From positions 38,331 to 102,330 of the forward strand of contig NZ_JAFCLP010000025.1 in NCBI RefSeq assembly GCF_018129405.1: 64,000 nucleotides of DNA. Reading direction: 5' to 3'. The stretch comes from Bradyrhizobium iriomotense. Lineage in GTDB: Bacteria > Pseudomonadota > Alphaproteobacteria > Rhizobiales > Xanthobacteraceae. A program made the position numbers and the translations under genes. Numbering within the stretch: the first letter of the stretch is position 1; each line of letters begins with the position of its first letter. This document shows positions 18,981 through 26,450 of this stretch, piece after piece. Under the pieces are notes generated by a model. That model was not told the DNA's origin, ran no database searches, and worked only from the letters and a program-made list of their open reading frames with translations.

Positions 18981-19111
18981 TGAGTGGCGACCCATTTCGG
19001 AGCAGCATAGGACTCCTCACGATCCCTCGGCTCGCCTCCCCGGCGTTCGCTCGCCTCTCCTTGCAACGCCCCAGACATTCGCGGGCCACGGTCGGTCCTG
19101 CGACGGCCGGT

Positions 19112-21373
19112 TCACGGCGACGCGTCGGCGATGATCCGCTCGACTTCGTAGCCGTCGATCCGGCCCCGTACGCGCAGGCGTGCCGCGACCTCGCGTAGCG
19201 CGGCGCGATGTTCGCCCAGTAGACGTTTTGCCTCATCGAACGCGGCGGTGAGTTCCTGGTGCACGGCGGCGCGAAGATATGCGTGGTCCACGATCTCGTG
19301 AGTACGGGAGCGATCGGCGAGAAAGAGGAGCGGGTGCGGGCCGGCATGGCCGAACGAGCCGACGAGTGCCGCGGCGATGCGGGTGGCTTGCGACAGATCG
19401 GAGGATCCTTCCGAACCGCCGGAGCCGTCGCCCGCCGCTCCGAGCTCGATCTCCTCGGCGGCCCGGCCGGCGAGCAGACCCTGCATTTCTCGGCGATATT
19501 CTTCCAGAGTTCCGGCCGTAGGCTTCCTGCCCTTGGAGACCACGAAACCGGCCGCGTTCCTCGAACCGGCGACGACGGCATGAATATCGGCGGGGCCGCC
19601 ATGCAGTACCTCGAGGATGATGTGCCCTGCCTCGTGGAAGGCCGCCCTTTCCAATTCCTCGGCGGAGAGTTCATTGGTGCGTCCGAGGATGGCGCGACGT
19701 ACGTCTACGACCGAAAGCGCTCTCTGCTCCCGACGCGCCTGGCGGCGGGCGTCCTTGACGATCCGCTCGACGTCGGCGCCCGACGACCCGATCGCGAGCA
19801 ACGACATCTCTTCCAGAGGCTCGTCCGCGAGGTCGCCGCGAAGTCTGACGCGCATCATCTTCTCGATATCGGGAGGGCCCGGCAGGCGCACATGGATGAT
19901 TCGGTTGAGACGGCCCGCCCTGACGAGGGCCGGGTCGCAGCGCCGGACGTCGTTGGTGGCGCCGATGAAGATCACCTTTTGCCGGCCCTTCGCGGTATTG
20001 CCGTCCTGACCGCCTTGCAGGCCGTCGAGCTGCTCGATGAACGCGTTGACTACCTCGATGACGTAGTCCTTGTGGCTGTGAGTGAGGGTGCTGCGGTTCG
20101 GAAACGAATCCAGTTCGTCGATGAACATGATGGCGGCGGGCGCGGCCTTGGACCGCGCTTCTTCGAAGTCCTTTCGCATGGCACGCAACAGGTGGCCCAG
20201 GTGGGCCTCGCCGCTCGACTGCCATTTCGCCAGCGTCGCCGTGATCAGCGGCAGGCCCATGGCGTCTGCCGCCACCTTCGCGAAGGTGGTCTTACCGGTG
20301 CCGGGGGGGCCGTCGAGCACGACGCCGGCGTCGATTTCGTCCCAGCCGATCTCGCCGCGACGCCAAGCATCGAGGTCCAAGATGGTGCTCCTGGCCCATG
20401 CGACCGCTTCGTCCAGGCCGTGCAGTTCGTCGAGGGTGAGGTCGCGGGATCCGCGCTTCGCAGTCTTCGTCGAGGCCAGTTGGAGCAGCATCTCGACGCA
20501 CTGCTCGGGCGTCCGGTCGAACCGGACGGCGAGCAGAAGTTCATGGAGGCCCACCTGCGCGACGACATGCTCCGGAATCGGAGTCGTGCACCGTTTGCCG
20601 GTGACGATCCTGATCACGTTATTGATCAGCGGGCCGTCGATGGCGGGCATGATGAGCCGGTAGGCGGCCGCATCCAACAACGCTTTCGAGAGGTGGGTTT
20701 CGCCCGAGGGCGTGATGGCCATGACGGGCAGGGCCAACTGCACGGCTGCATAAGCGCGCATGTCGGCTCCGGTCCTATCGGCGGCCTTCGGCGCATCCTT
20801 GAAGACGGCTTCGACAGCGTCGTACTGCTCGCGCCTGGTGTCATCCGGCAAGCAGGCGAGATCGGCGAATCGCCACTCCTGTAGGCCCAAGGCGTCCTTC
20901 CATTGGTGGGCCACCCGGCTGAACAGGGCCGTGTCCGGAACATCGACGATGACCACCGGCGACGCGGTCCGCAACTGTTCCAGCGCAGACGGATTGCGAT
21001 CGAAAAGCCGTGCCAGCAGCAGACGGGCGGCGATGCGACCGGGCGTCGGCGCCTCGACGTCGCGCTCGGGTTGAACGTCGTCTTCGTCGAGATCCGGAAG
21101 GGACTTGCGCAAGGCAGCGAAGCCGCGGCGGGCGCTCGTGCCCGCCGCGGCGTCGACCGTGCGAGTGGATTTCTCGACGCCTGCCGCCTTCATGATCTGG
21201 TCCTGCGCCTCGCGCGCTGCGGCTTCGAGCTTGCGGCGCATCGCGATCTCGTCGACGTGGCGGCGGTAGCCGCGCGCCGCCTTCCAACCGGCCTTATACG
21301 TCACCAATTCGAGCGGCCCCATGCGACGAACTGCCGGCATGGTCGCGGCCGCGGCGATCTCCTTGTCGCCCAT
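19112..21373 (-). CDS. Soluble FtsH-like AAA+ ATPase/zinc metalloprotease
   Basis: A 753-residue protein with three parts. Residues 1-320 are a helical region with no recognisable family and no membrane segment. Residues about 345-545 form an AAA+ module with Walker A GPPGTGKT (355-362), Walker B IMFIDELD (415-422) and arginine finger RAGRLNR (495-501). Residues 560-750 form an M41 protease with HEAGH (580-584) and the third zinc ligand in SSDLSQAT (Asp 659). All catalytic residues are present, so it should degrade proteins using ATP, but unlike FtsH it seems cytosolic. The ATG at 21373 is preferred: it follows the upstream stop by one base (TAGAATG) with a GGGGGG Shine-Dalgarno-like run. It is the last gene of a six-gene operon. 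Target unknown. Confidence 0.85.
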   Translation of the reverse strand: MGDKEIAAAATMPAVRRMGPLELVTYKAGWKAARGYRRHVDEIAMRRKLEAAAREAQDQIMKAAGVEKSTRTVDAAAGTSARRGFAALRKSLPDLDEDDVQPERDVEAPTPGRIAARLLLARLFDRNPSALEQLRTASPVVIVDVPDTALFSRVAHQWKDALGLQEWRFADLACLPDDTRREQYDAVEAVFKDAPKAADRTGADMRAYAAVQLALPVMAITPSGETHLSKALLDAAAYRLIMPAIDGPLINNVIRIVTGKRCTTPIPEHVVAQVGLHELLLAVRFDRTPEQCVEMLLQLASTKTAKRGSRDLTLDELHGLDEAVAWARSTILDLDAWRRGEIGWDEIDAGVVLDGPPGTGKTTFAKVAADAMGLPLITATLAKWQSSGEAHLGHLLRAMRKDFEEARSKAAPAAIMFIDELDSFPNRSTLTHSHKDYVIEVVNAFIEQLDGLQGGQDGNTAKGRQKVIFIGATNDVRRCDPALVRAGRLNRIIHVRLPGPPDIEKMMRVRLRGDLADEPLEEMSLLAIGSSGADVERIVKDARRQARREQRALSVVDVRRAILGRTNELSAEELERAAFHEAGHIILEVLHGGPADIHAVVAGSRNAAGFVVSKGRKPTAGTLEEYRREMQGLLAGRAAEEIELGAAGDGSGGSEGSSDLSQATRIAAALVGSFGHAGPHPLLFLADRSRTHEIVDHAYLRAAVHQELTAAFDEAKRLLGEHRAALREVAARLRVRGRIDGYEVERIIADASP

Positions 21374-21374
21374 T

Positions 21375-21740
21375 CTACAGGCCCCCCTTGAAGCGCGGAG
21401 CACCGTCGCGATCATCGTGGTGACGAGGAAGGCCAAGGCGGTAAAATCTCGACAACGTGCGGATCCAGGCGCCGTCGCGACCGGCAGCCCAGACTTGCGA
21501 GGTCATCGCATGGGTATTGCCGACGCGCGGGTGACCGGCCACGAAACCCATCAACCGGAGACCGAGCGGAGAGATGACAGGATGCCAGTCCACGATGAGC
21601 GGCGCCTCGGCGAGGTCGAAGGCGACCGGCGCGTGGCCGACGCGGATTCGCTCGAGGTCGTCGGCCAGGGTGCGGAGCTTTGCGGCCAGCTCGGGCTCGA
21701 TGTGGCACGGCAGGAGGAAGGGGAAGTCGTCGGTAAGCAT
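21375..21740 (-). CDS. DUF6634-like small protein
   Basis: A 121-residue protein: IEPELAAKLRTLADDLERIR, DLAEAPLIVDWHPVISPLGL, LMGFVAGHPRVGN, then MTSQVWAAGRDGAWIRTLSR and FYRLGLP. The layout (helical start, central DW, GHP, TSxxW and WxRTLSRFYRLG end) matches my memory of the DUF6634 family found on alphaproteobacterial islands. No catalytic motif is visible. It ends one base before the protease start, so the two are translated together. It could be an adaptor or inhibitor of the protease; that is inference only. An alternative overlapping frame starts at 21870 but resembles no family. Confidence 0.6.
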   Translation of the reverse strand: MLTDDFPFLLPCHIEPELAAKLRTLADDLERIRVGHAPVAFDLAEAPLIVDWHPVISPLGLRLMGFVAGHPRVGNTHAMTSQVWAAGRDGAWIRTLSRFYRLGLPRHHDDRDGAPRFKGGL

Positions 21741-21866
21741 GATTTCGCTCGATGTTCGATGATGGCGTTGTCGGTGCCGGTCGTGCCGGCGGCGCTGGTG
21801 GCGGCATTGCCCGTTCGTGTAGCGGCGGCTTGCGTGCGCTCCGCGGCCGGTGCTTTCCGATCCGTT

Positions 21867-22688
21867 TCATGTGCCGACCTCGATGACCAAGGCCGGGTCG
21901 AATTCGGCGTTCTCCCGGCCGTAGCCGTGCGGGTTCGCGATCACCCTCGTCGGGCCGACGCGGTAGTCGGAGCTGTCGTGGACGTGCCCGTGGATCCAGA
22001 TGTCCGGGGCCTTGATCGTCGACACGGGCCGCCGGCCGGCGCCGACCTGCTGCACGGAATTCAGCTCGTCGAGGAACGCGCTGGCGAACGCCGCGCTGAG
22101 GATATCGTTTTCGAACCCGGCGTGAACGGAGCGGGCGTGGGGGGCGTGGTGGCTGACCGCGACGGTAGCGAGCCCCTCGAACGGAGCCGCGAAGGTCTCG
22201 ACGAAGAAGGCGCGCGAGGCCGCGTGCAGCAGCGCCGCTTCCTGCGGCCGGAAACGCTCCCACGGCTTGCGCTTCCAGCCGATCAGACGGTGGTCGTTCA
22301 TGCCCACGCGCGCGGCATGCATCGCCGCGGGCGCGTTGCAGTCGCCGAACATGCGGTAGTCGGTCCAGAACGAAGCGCCCGCGATCCTGACGGCGCCGTC
22401 CCCGACGACGATGCAGTCGTTCTCGAGCAGATGGACGTTGAAGTTCGGCGCCAGCGCCCTGGCCAGTGCCAGTTCCTCGCCGTAGAACCGGTGGTAGTAC
22501 TCGTGGTTGCCCATGACGAACACGACGGGCACCGCCGCCGGCACGATGGCACGCAGCGTCGCGAACGCTCTCTGCGCGCCTTCGGCGACGTCCCCGGCGA
22601 CGACGACGATGTCGACGTCTCTACCGACCGTGATCGGCTTGAGGGGAGCGACGCCCGCGTGCAGATCGGAGAAGATCTGAATCTTCAC
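21867..22688 (-). CDS. Calcineurin-like metallophosphatase
   Basis: A 273-residue protein with the five metal-binding blocks in order: FSDLHAG near residue 7, VVAGDVAEG, FVMGNHEYY, VAVSHHAPH and WIHGHVHDS. It should bind two metals and cleave a phosphoester in the cytoplasm; no signal peptide is present. The GTG at 22688 overlaps the stop of the upstream gene (GTGA), a strong sign of co-translation, and an alanine/glycine-poor start excludes the longer upstream frame. Family members act on nucleotides, DNA or proteins, so the substrate cannot be named. Confidence 0.85.
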   Translation of the reverse strand: MKIQIFSDLHAGVAPLKPITVGRDVDIVVVAGDVAEGAQRAFATLRAIVPAAVPVVFVMGNHEYYHRFYGEELALARALAPNFNVHLLENDCIVVGDGAVRIAGASFWTDYRMFGDCNAPAAMHAARVGMNDHRLIGWKRKPWERFRPQEAALLHAASRAFFVETFAAPFEGLATVAVSHHAPHARSVHAGFENDILSAAFASAFLDELNSVQQVGAGRRPVSTIKAPDIWIHGHVHDSSDYRVGPTRVIANPHGYGRENAEFDPALVIEVGT

Positions 22689-23197
22689 GATTTGCCCTCC
22701 CCTCGGCCGCGCGGGCCGATGCCCTCGCCGCGCCCACCGGCGCGGCGCCCGATGTCTCCGCGGTCGGGCCGGGGCGCGATCCGGCGGATGTTGTGGGCCA
22801 GCCACGAGGTCGCGAGACGGCGCCGCTCGACGGCATCGAGCGGCATCTGACGGATCACGTGCGAGAGGACCAGCGCGGCGCCGGCGCTGCCGGAGAGCGC
22901 GGCGTTGAGCAGCACCGTCATCGTGACGTCGGTCGGCGGCGTGATGGAGTGCGGCCGCTCCATGCGCAGAGCCAGGCGGATCGCGCTCGGCGCGTCGCCG
23001 TCCACCGCGGCGCGCCAGACCTCGATGGTGGTGGAGGTGCGCCGCATGCAGTCGGCGACGGCGGCGCGCTCGGTGCGGCCGAAACCATCCGCGGGCACCG
23101 TGCGCCACAGTTTGAGCCCCTCGGCCCAGGAGCCGCAATGGACGTAAGCTCCGGCGTCGTCGCCGGACCGGTAATCGATCATCTGCTTCGTACGCAT
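22685..23197 (-). CDS. Hypothetical protein
   Basis: A 170-residue protein starting MRTKQMIDYRSGDDAGAYVH. The middle has helices around WRTVPADGFGRTERAAVADC and VTMTVLLNAALSGSAGAALV. The tail is very rich in arginine and glycine. I do not recognise the family. The ATG at 23197 overlaps a TAA (TAATG) that ends a short open frame just upstream. The gene overlaps the metallophosphatase by four bases, which places it in the operon. The R/G-rich tail could bind nucleic acid. Confidence 0.6.
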   Translation of the reverse strand: MRTKQMIDYRSGDDAGAYVHCGSWAEGLKLWRTVPADGFGRTERAAVADCMRRTSTTIEVWRAAVDGDAPSAIRLALRMERPHSITPPTDVTMTVLLNAALSGSAGAALVLSHVIRQMPLDAVERRRLATSWLAHNIRRIAPRPDRGDIGRRAGGRGEGIGPRGRGEGKS

Positions 23198-23366
23198 TAC
23201 GCAAAGTTCTCCCGTTCGCGCCCAAGGGCACTTTTTCCGTCGCCGCGGACGGCGTCGTTTAGTTTCTGAAAGATCTGGAGCAGCTCCGTCAGGAGCTCTC
23301 CCCTCGCCTCGCCACACCGGGGCCTGCCATGGCTCGCCGGGCCACGCCCCGCCACGCCGCGTGAAC

Positions 23367-23939
23367 CTAGTCGATCAGCACCTCGAACCGGCCGTACTTG
23401 GGCCGCCAGTCGCCGATGCCGCGCACCGCTCCCGCGATCTTCATGAAGTCCACGACCTCCGACCGGTTCAGTTCGGTGATCAGGAACGTGGCCGAGATGG
23501 TGGCGCTCCATACGGGGAAGCGCGGGCGGGTACGCATGGGGCGTCCCCTTTTGACGCGCACACCCTTGCGCAGGCGGAACCGTTTGTCTTCCCACAGCTC
23601 GGCGAGGTCGGTCGGGCCGTCGTAGACCAGCATCGCAGGCTCGTTGACGACGAAGCCGGCTTTCGCTGCATCGCCCCTCTTCGTCCGCGTGATGGCACCC
23701 TTGACGAAGGCCGCCTCGATCGCCTCCTGCGGCAGACACGGCAGCTTGTCGTTGAGCCACAAGCTTCCGTACCATTCGCGGCGGGCGATCTCCTCGTGGT
23801 CGGCTTGCGTCTTGAAACGCTTGCCGGTGACGGCGGCGAGACTGATGGTGCGCTCGTCGAGCGGGTCGGCCAGCGCGCCGTTGTGCATGAGCAGCGGGCA
23901 CACGCCCCTGATCGGGATCTCGATCGTCTCAGTGGTCAT
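23367..23939 (-). CDS. Conserved phage/island protein with RAMP-like glycine-rich end
   Basis: A 190-residue protein beginning IPIRGVCPLLMHNGALADPL, with GKRFKTQADHEEIARREWYG, LPCLPQEAIEAAFVKGA, LWEDKRFRLRKGVRVKRGR and the C-terminus AGAVRGIGDWRPKYGRFEV. I recall the same outline (PLLMHNG...ADP, TxADHxEI, DGP, GDWRPxxGRF) from uncharacterised phage and integrative-element proteins. The ending resembles the glycine-rich loop of RAMP/Cas7-type RNA-binding folds, but this is only a visual similarity. Its ATG overlaps the HNH gene stop (TGATG). Function unknown; nucleic-acid binding is the best guess. Confidence 0.65.
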   Translation of the reverse strand: MTTETIEIPIRGVCPLLMHNGALADPLDERTISLAAVTGKRFKTQADHEEIARREWYGSLWLNDKLPCLPQEAIEAAFVKGAITRTKRGDAAKAGFVVNEPAMLVYDGPTDLAELWEDKRFRLRKGVRVKRGRPMRTRPRFPVWSATISATFLITELNRSEVVDFMKIAGAVRGIGDWRPKYGRFEVLID

Positions 23940-24529
23940 CACGCGTCCGCCTTGCGCATCGGATCGAACAGCGGAGCCCGTTCGACGATGGCGACGTCGG
24001 CCAGGACCGGCACGAAGTCTCTGTAGCCGCGGCGACGCAAAGCGTCGGTGTTGACCAGGTGGCACTCCGAGCACAGCGTCGTCAGGTCGGTGGTCAGCTC
24101 GTGCCCGAAGTTCTCGTAGGTCCGGTGGTGAACCTCCAGCCTCACCTCGTCTGCGCCGCGGTTGCAAATGCGGCAGCGGAAGCCCGACGCCGCGAGCTCG
24201 GCCAGACGCGCCGCGCCGCTCTTCCAGGCGTCGCTGTTGATATGGTCCGCGTAATCCGGGCGACGGGCGGCTTGAGCTCGGCGCGGATTGGCCGGATCAT
24301 CCCCGACGCGCGGCGATTCGTCCGTCTCGCCCGGGAACGTCAAGGCGAAGAGCACCCCCATGCCGATCAGGACGGACATGACAATGGCGACGTTTGCGGA
24401 CGACAGCGGGGAGGCCGCCGGGTCGGTGGTCGGGGGCACGGAGGGCGCGGCACCGACGATGCGATCGCGGACGGATCGGTCGTCCCCACCGGGCGTCGGA
24501 AGAGGGTTGGACTTGGGAAGGCACGTCAT
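23939..24529 (-). CDS. Membrane-anchored HNH endonuclease
   Basis: A 196-residue protein. A polar N-terminal 40 residues is followed by one strong hydrophobic helix (VAIVMSVLIGMGVLFALTF, about 46-65), then a linker and a C-terminal HNH domain with C119 and C122 (RCRICN), HH at 134-135 (EVHHRTYENFG) and C153/C156/H157 (LCSECH). The paired cysteines are structural zinc ligands and the histidines the catalytic core. It should nick or cut DNA near the membrane. The ATG at 24529 has GAGGA upstream; an earlier GTG gives an unlikely basic extension. First gene of the operon, divergent from the XRE regulator. Confidence 0.8.
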   Translation of the reverse strand: MTCLPKSNPLPTPGGDDRSVRDRIVGAAPSVPPTTDPAASPLSSANVAIVMSVLIGMGVLFALTFPGETDESPRVGDDPANPRRAQAARRPDYADHINSDAWKSGAARLAELAASGFRCRICNRGADEVRLEVHHRTYENFGHELTTDLTTLCSECHLVNTDALRRRGYRDFVPVLADVAIVERAPLFDPMRKADA

Positions 24530-24583
24530 TCGGTGGGTCCTCGTTGGTCGTTGTCGATGAACCCACCATCGCACGCCCGATCG

Positions 24584-24608
24584 AACTATGCACTAATTAG
24601 GCACAGTT
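24584..24608. promoter_or_regulatory. Operator-like element upstream of the XRE gene
   Basis: This 25-base stretch matches 25311-25335 at 18 positions. Shared blocks are TGCAC on the left and GCACAGTT on the right, giving an imperfect inverted repeat with an AT-rich centre. It lies in the 79-base gap between the divergent HNH operon and the XRE gene and ends at the base before the XRE GTG start. Binding by the XRE protein and autoregulation are inferred. Confidence 0.6.
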
Positions 24609-24866
24609 GTGGTTAACGGAAAGCAAATAGCGGCGGCGCGGGCATGGCTCGGCCTGTCGCAGGCCATGCTGGCGGAGCGGACCAAGGTCAGTCTTCGCAC
24701 CATCAAGCATTTCGAGGCCGGCGAGCGGCTGCCCTACGACCGCACGATCGAAGCGCTCGTCGCCTACCTGCACAAACGGGGCGTCGAATTTCTGATGCAT
24801 GGAGACGTCGGCGTCGGCATCAAGGTGGTCAAGAACTTCCCAGACATTGATGACCAGAACGACTGA
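24609..24866 (+). CDS. XRE-family transcriptional regulator
   Basis: An 85-residue protein with one helix-turn-helix: QIAAARAWLGLSQAMLAERT, then VSLRTIKHFEAGERLPYDRT and a short C-terminal part with VEFLMHGDVGVGI. It should bind DNA as a dimer and act as a switch for the island. The GTG at 24609 is the only start that keeps the first helix; it directly abuts the operator-like element, so the transcript may be leaderless or the repressor may cover the start. It diverges from the nuclease/protease operon. Confidence 0.85.
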   Translation: MVNGKQIAAARAWLGLSQAMLAERTKVSLRTIKHFEAGERLPYDRTIEALVAYLHKRGVEFLMHGDVGVGIKVVKNFPDIDDQND

Positions 24867-25110
24867 ACTCTTGATCGCTACGGCTCTCGAGGATTTGCCG
24901 GACGAAGCTGCACCGCTCGGAAGGCAAATCCACAACTTCCTCCGGGCAACACAAGCGAAGCGCATGCCCGGAGATTGGGACCGTAGGTCCAATCGGGGCC
25001 GGATTGCCTATCGAAGCGGGCCCAAGCCTGCCAACACCATCCTATCCGCGTACGATCGAAATATCGTCCGCGTGAGAACGGATATCATTGAAGGGCTGAG
25101 CGTTGCCTAA
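24850..25110 (+). CDS. Small hypothetical protein
   Basis: An 86-residue protein, MTRTTELLIATALEDLPDEA, then GRQIHNFLRATQAKRMPGDW and ending DIIEGLSVA. It overlaps the XRE gene by 17 bases in another frame, so it may be translationally coupled. No family recognised. Amino-acid composition is ordinary and codon use looks coding, but confidence is moderate. Confidence 0.45.
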   Translation: MTRTTELLIATALEDLPDEAAPLGRQIHNFLRATQAKRMPGDWDRRSNRGRIAYRSGPKPANTILSAYDRNIVRVRTDIIEGLSVA

Positions 25111-25310
25111 ATGGAACGCGACGAGCGGGGCAAGAGCGCGTGGCCGATAACCGAGATCATCGGCGTCGCTGGCGTCCTAATTTGCGCTGAATGCCTCGCG
25201 GTGCCGCGCGATGTGAATCGGGTGAGGCCATAGTCCCCGATCTTGAGGAAGATGGATTCGATCCATCTGTTTCGCAGGGACGTCGAGGAGACCCCTATCC
25301 TCGTTAACTT

Positions 25311-25335
25311 AATTGTGCACATTTAATGCACAGTT
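25311..25335. promoter_or_regulatory. Second operator-like element, upstream of the excisionase-like gene
   Basis: The arms TGTGCA (25314-25319) and TGCACA (25327-25332) form an inverted repeat around an AT-rich heptamer, and the flanking GTT is shared with the XRE element at 24584-24608. It lies 24 bases before the ATG at 25360, a suitable place for a repressor site over a promoter. Confidence 0.6.
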
Positions 25336-25359
25336 ACTCCGGTCTGATATTATGGGACC

Positions 25360-25851
25360 ATGGTGCAGCAGTCCCAAACGAAAGACGATGATCGCGGCGG
25401 ACACGCCCCGCATTCGTCCGACCGGCATCCGTCGCTCGCGCGGGAGGGCATCCCCGCACGGGCGGCGGATGGCGCCGCGCGCGCGTTGCCGCCGCGGGTC
25501 GCGGAAAGACAGGATCCGGCCCTATGGAGCCCGGATGAAGTCCTGACCCTGGGCGAGGCGGCGGCGCTGTTCTGGCCTCGCGGGCCGATCCGAGAAGCCT
25601 CACTCAGGACGGCGCGGCGCGACGGACAACTTGCAGTTGCGCGCATCGCGGGTAAGCTTCTGACCACCCGTAGGGCCGTCGAGGACATGATCCGCGAAGC
25701 CATGCGGGCGTCCTCCGAGAGCCGGGTTTCCCGCCGGCCCGCCAAGGCGCCCGCCGCGGCCGAAGCCGCCACGCCGCGCACGAGGCTGCGGGCGAAGATC
25801 GAAGCGCTGGTGGCGGGCTCCCCTTCTTCGCCCGGCGGCGACGAGCGCTGA
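25360..25851 (+). CDS. Excisionase-like DNA-binding protein
   Basis: A 163-residue protein. The first 55 residues are polar and low in order. The core LTLGEAAALFWPRGPIREAS, LRTARRDGQLAVARIAGKLL and TTRRAVEDMIREAMR has the shape of a winged-helix excisionase/AlpA domain (a helix, a turn, a basic strand and IxxK-type wing). The C-terminal 40 residues are alanine and arginine rich. Excisionases direct the island's recombinase to excise. Its upstream operator is shared with the XRE gene, so excision and regulator may be under one control. Confidence 0.6.
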   Translation: MVQQSQTKDDDRGGHAPHSSDRHPSLAREGIPARAADGAARALPPRVAERQDPALWSPDEVLTLGEAAALFWPRGPIREASLRTARRDGQLAVARIAGKLLTTRRAVEDMIREAMRASSESRVSRRPAKAPAAAEAATPRTRLRAKIEALVAGSPSSPGGDER

Positions 25852-26450
25852 CGCCCAAAACCCTTCCGACCTTGACGGCCGCCTTCGCCCACCGGCACGC
25901 GCCTCTCGCGTACGGACCGCCAGCGAGCGACCTGTATTTCCCGATCGCCGGATCTCGCGGCGGCCGTCCGCCGTCGCGCTGCGCTTTGCTTGCTCGGCCT
26001 TCTAGCGCTTCGCCGCGCCGGGCTCGTCTCGGCGGCTGCCGGCAGGGCGGCGGATGCCCCTCGTCGATTTCCTCGCAGGGCGGAAGAGGATACGGATCCT
26101 GGACCGGCGGCGACCTCGCAAATCGTAGGCGATGCGTGCAGCGGCGCACGCCCGGAGCGCCCGTGTCTCATGCAATAAGTCGACGTATGTTTTTGCTCGA
26201 CCTGGTGCGATTCGACCCGATTTCCTGTTGTTTCGCCCCCTTTTTTGCGACTTCTGGAGGTCCGCGGCGGTCCGCTGTCGGTCTTTTCCATGTCGATTTC
26301 CTCGACGGCCGCCATCAAAATCCCTAGTAGCTGGATACCTCTTACTCAGCACCGGACAGGCACGGGAGCAGATGGCGACGGGCGCGCCGGCGCGTTCCAG
26401 CAGGCCTGCGGGGCGTGGGCCGGTGGTGTCTTTTCGTTCAGAGCGGAGGG
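25852..26450. other. 600-base gap between convergent gene blocks
   Basis: No confident gene. The plus-strand excisionase gene and the minus-strand recombinase-like gene converge here, so terminators are expected. An A-rich patch at about 26200-26300 on the minus strand opens several frames (one begins MEKTDSGPPRTSRSRKKGGE) but none resembles a family or has a conserved layout. Confidence 0.4.

Noticed and set aside
19259-20884. 541-codon plus-strand frame over the FtsH-like gene
   Set aside because: It is the mirror frame of the protease gene, produced by high GC; the minus-strand frame has all AAA+ and zinc motifs.
22700-22850. GC-rich repeats near the metallophosphatase as a possible CRISPR array
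   Set aside because: They are degenerate Arg/Gly codons of a protein tail; no regularly spaced identical repeats were found here or elsewhere in the window.
23197-23366. Short open frame ending TAATG at the start of the 170-residue hypothetical gene (GELLTELLQIFQKLNDAVRG)
   Set aside because: It looks helical and has a suggestive overlap, but there is no usable start codon near the conserved-looking part, so it was not listed as a gene.
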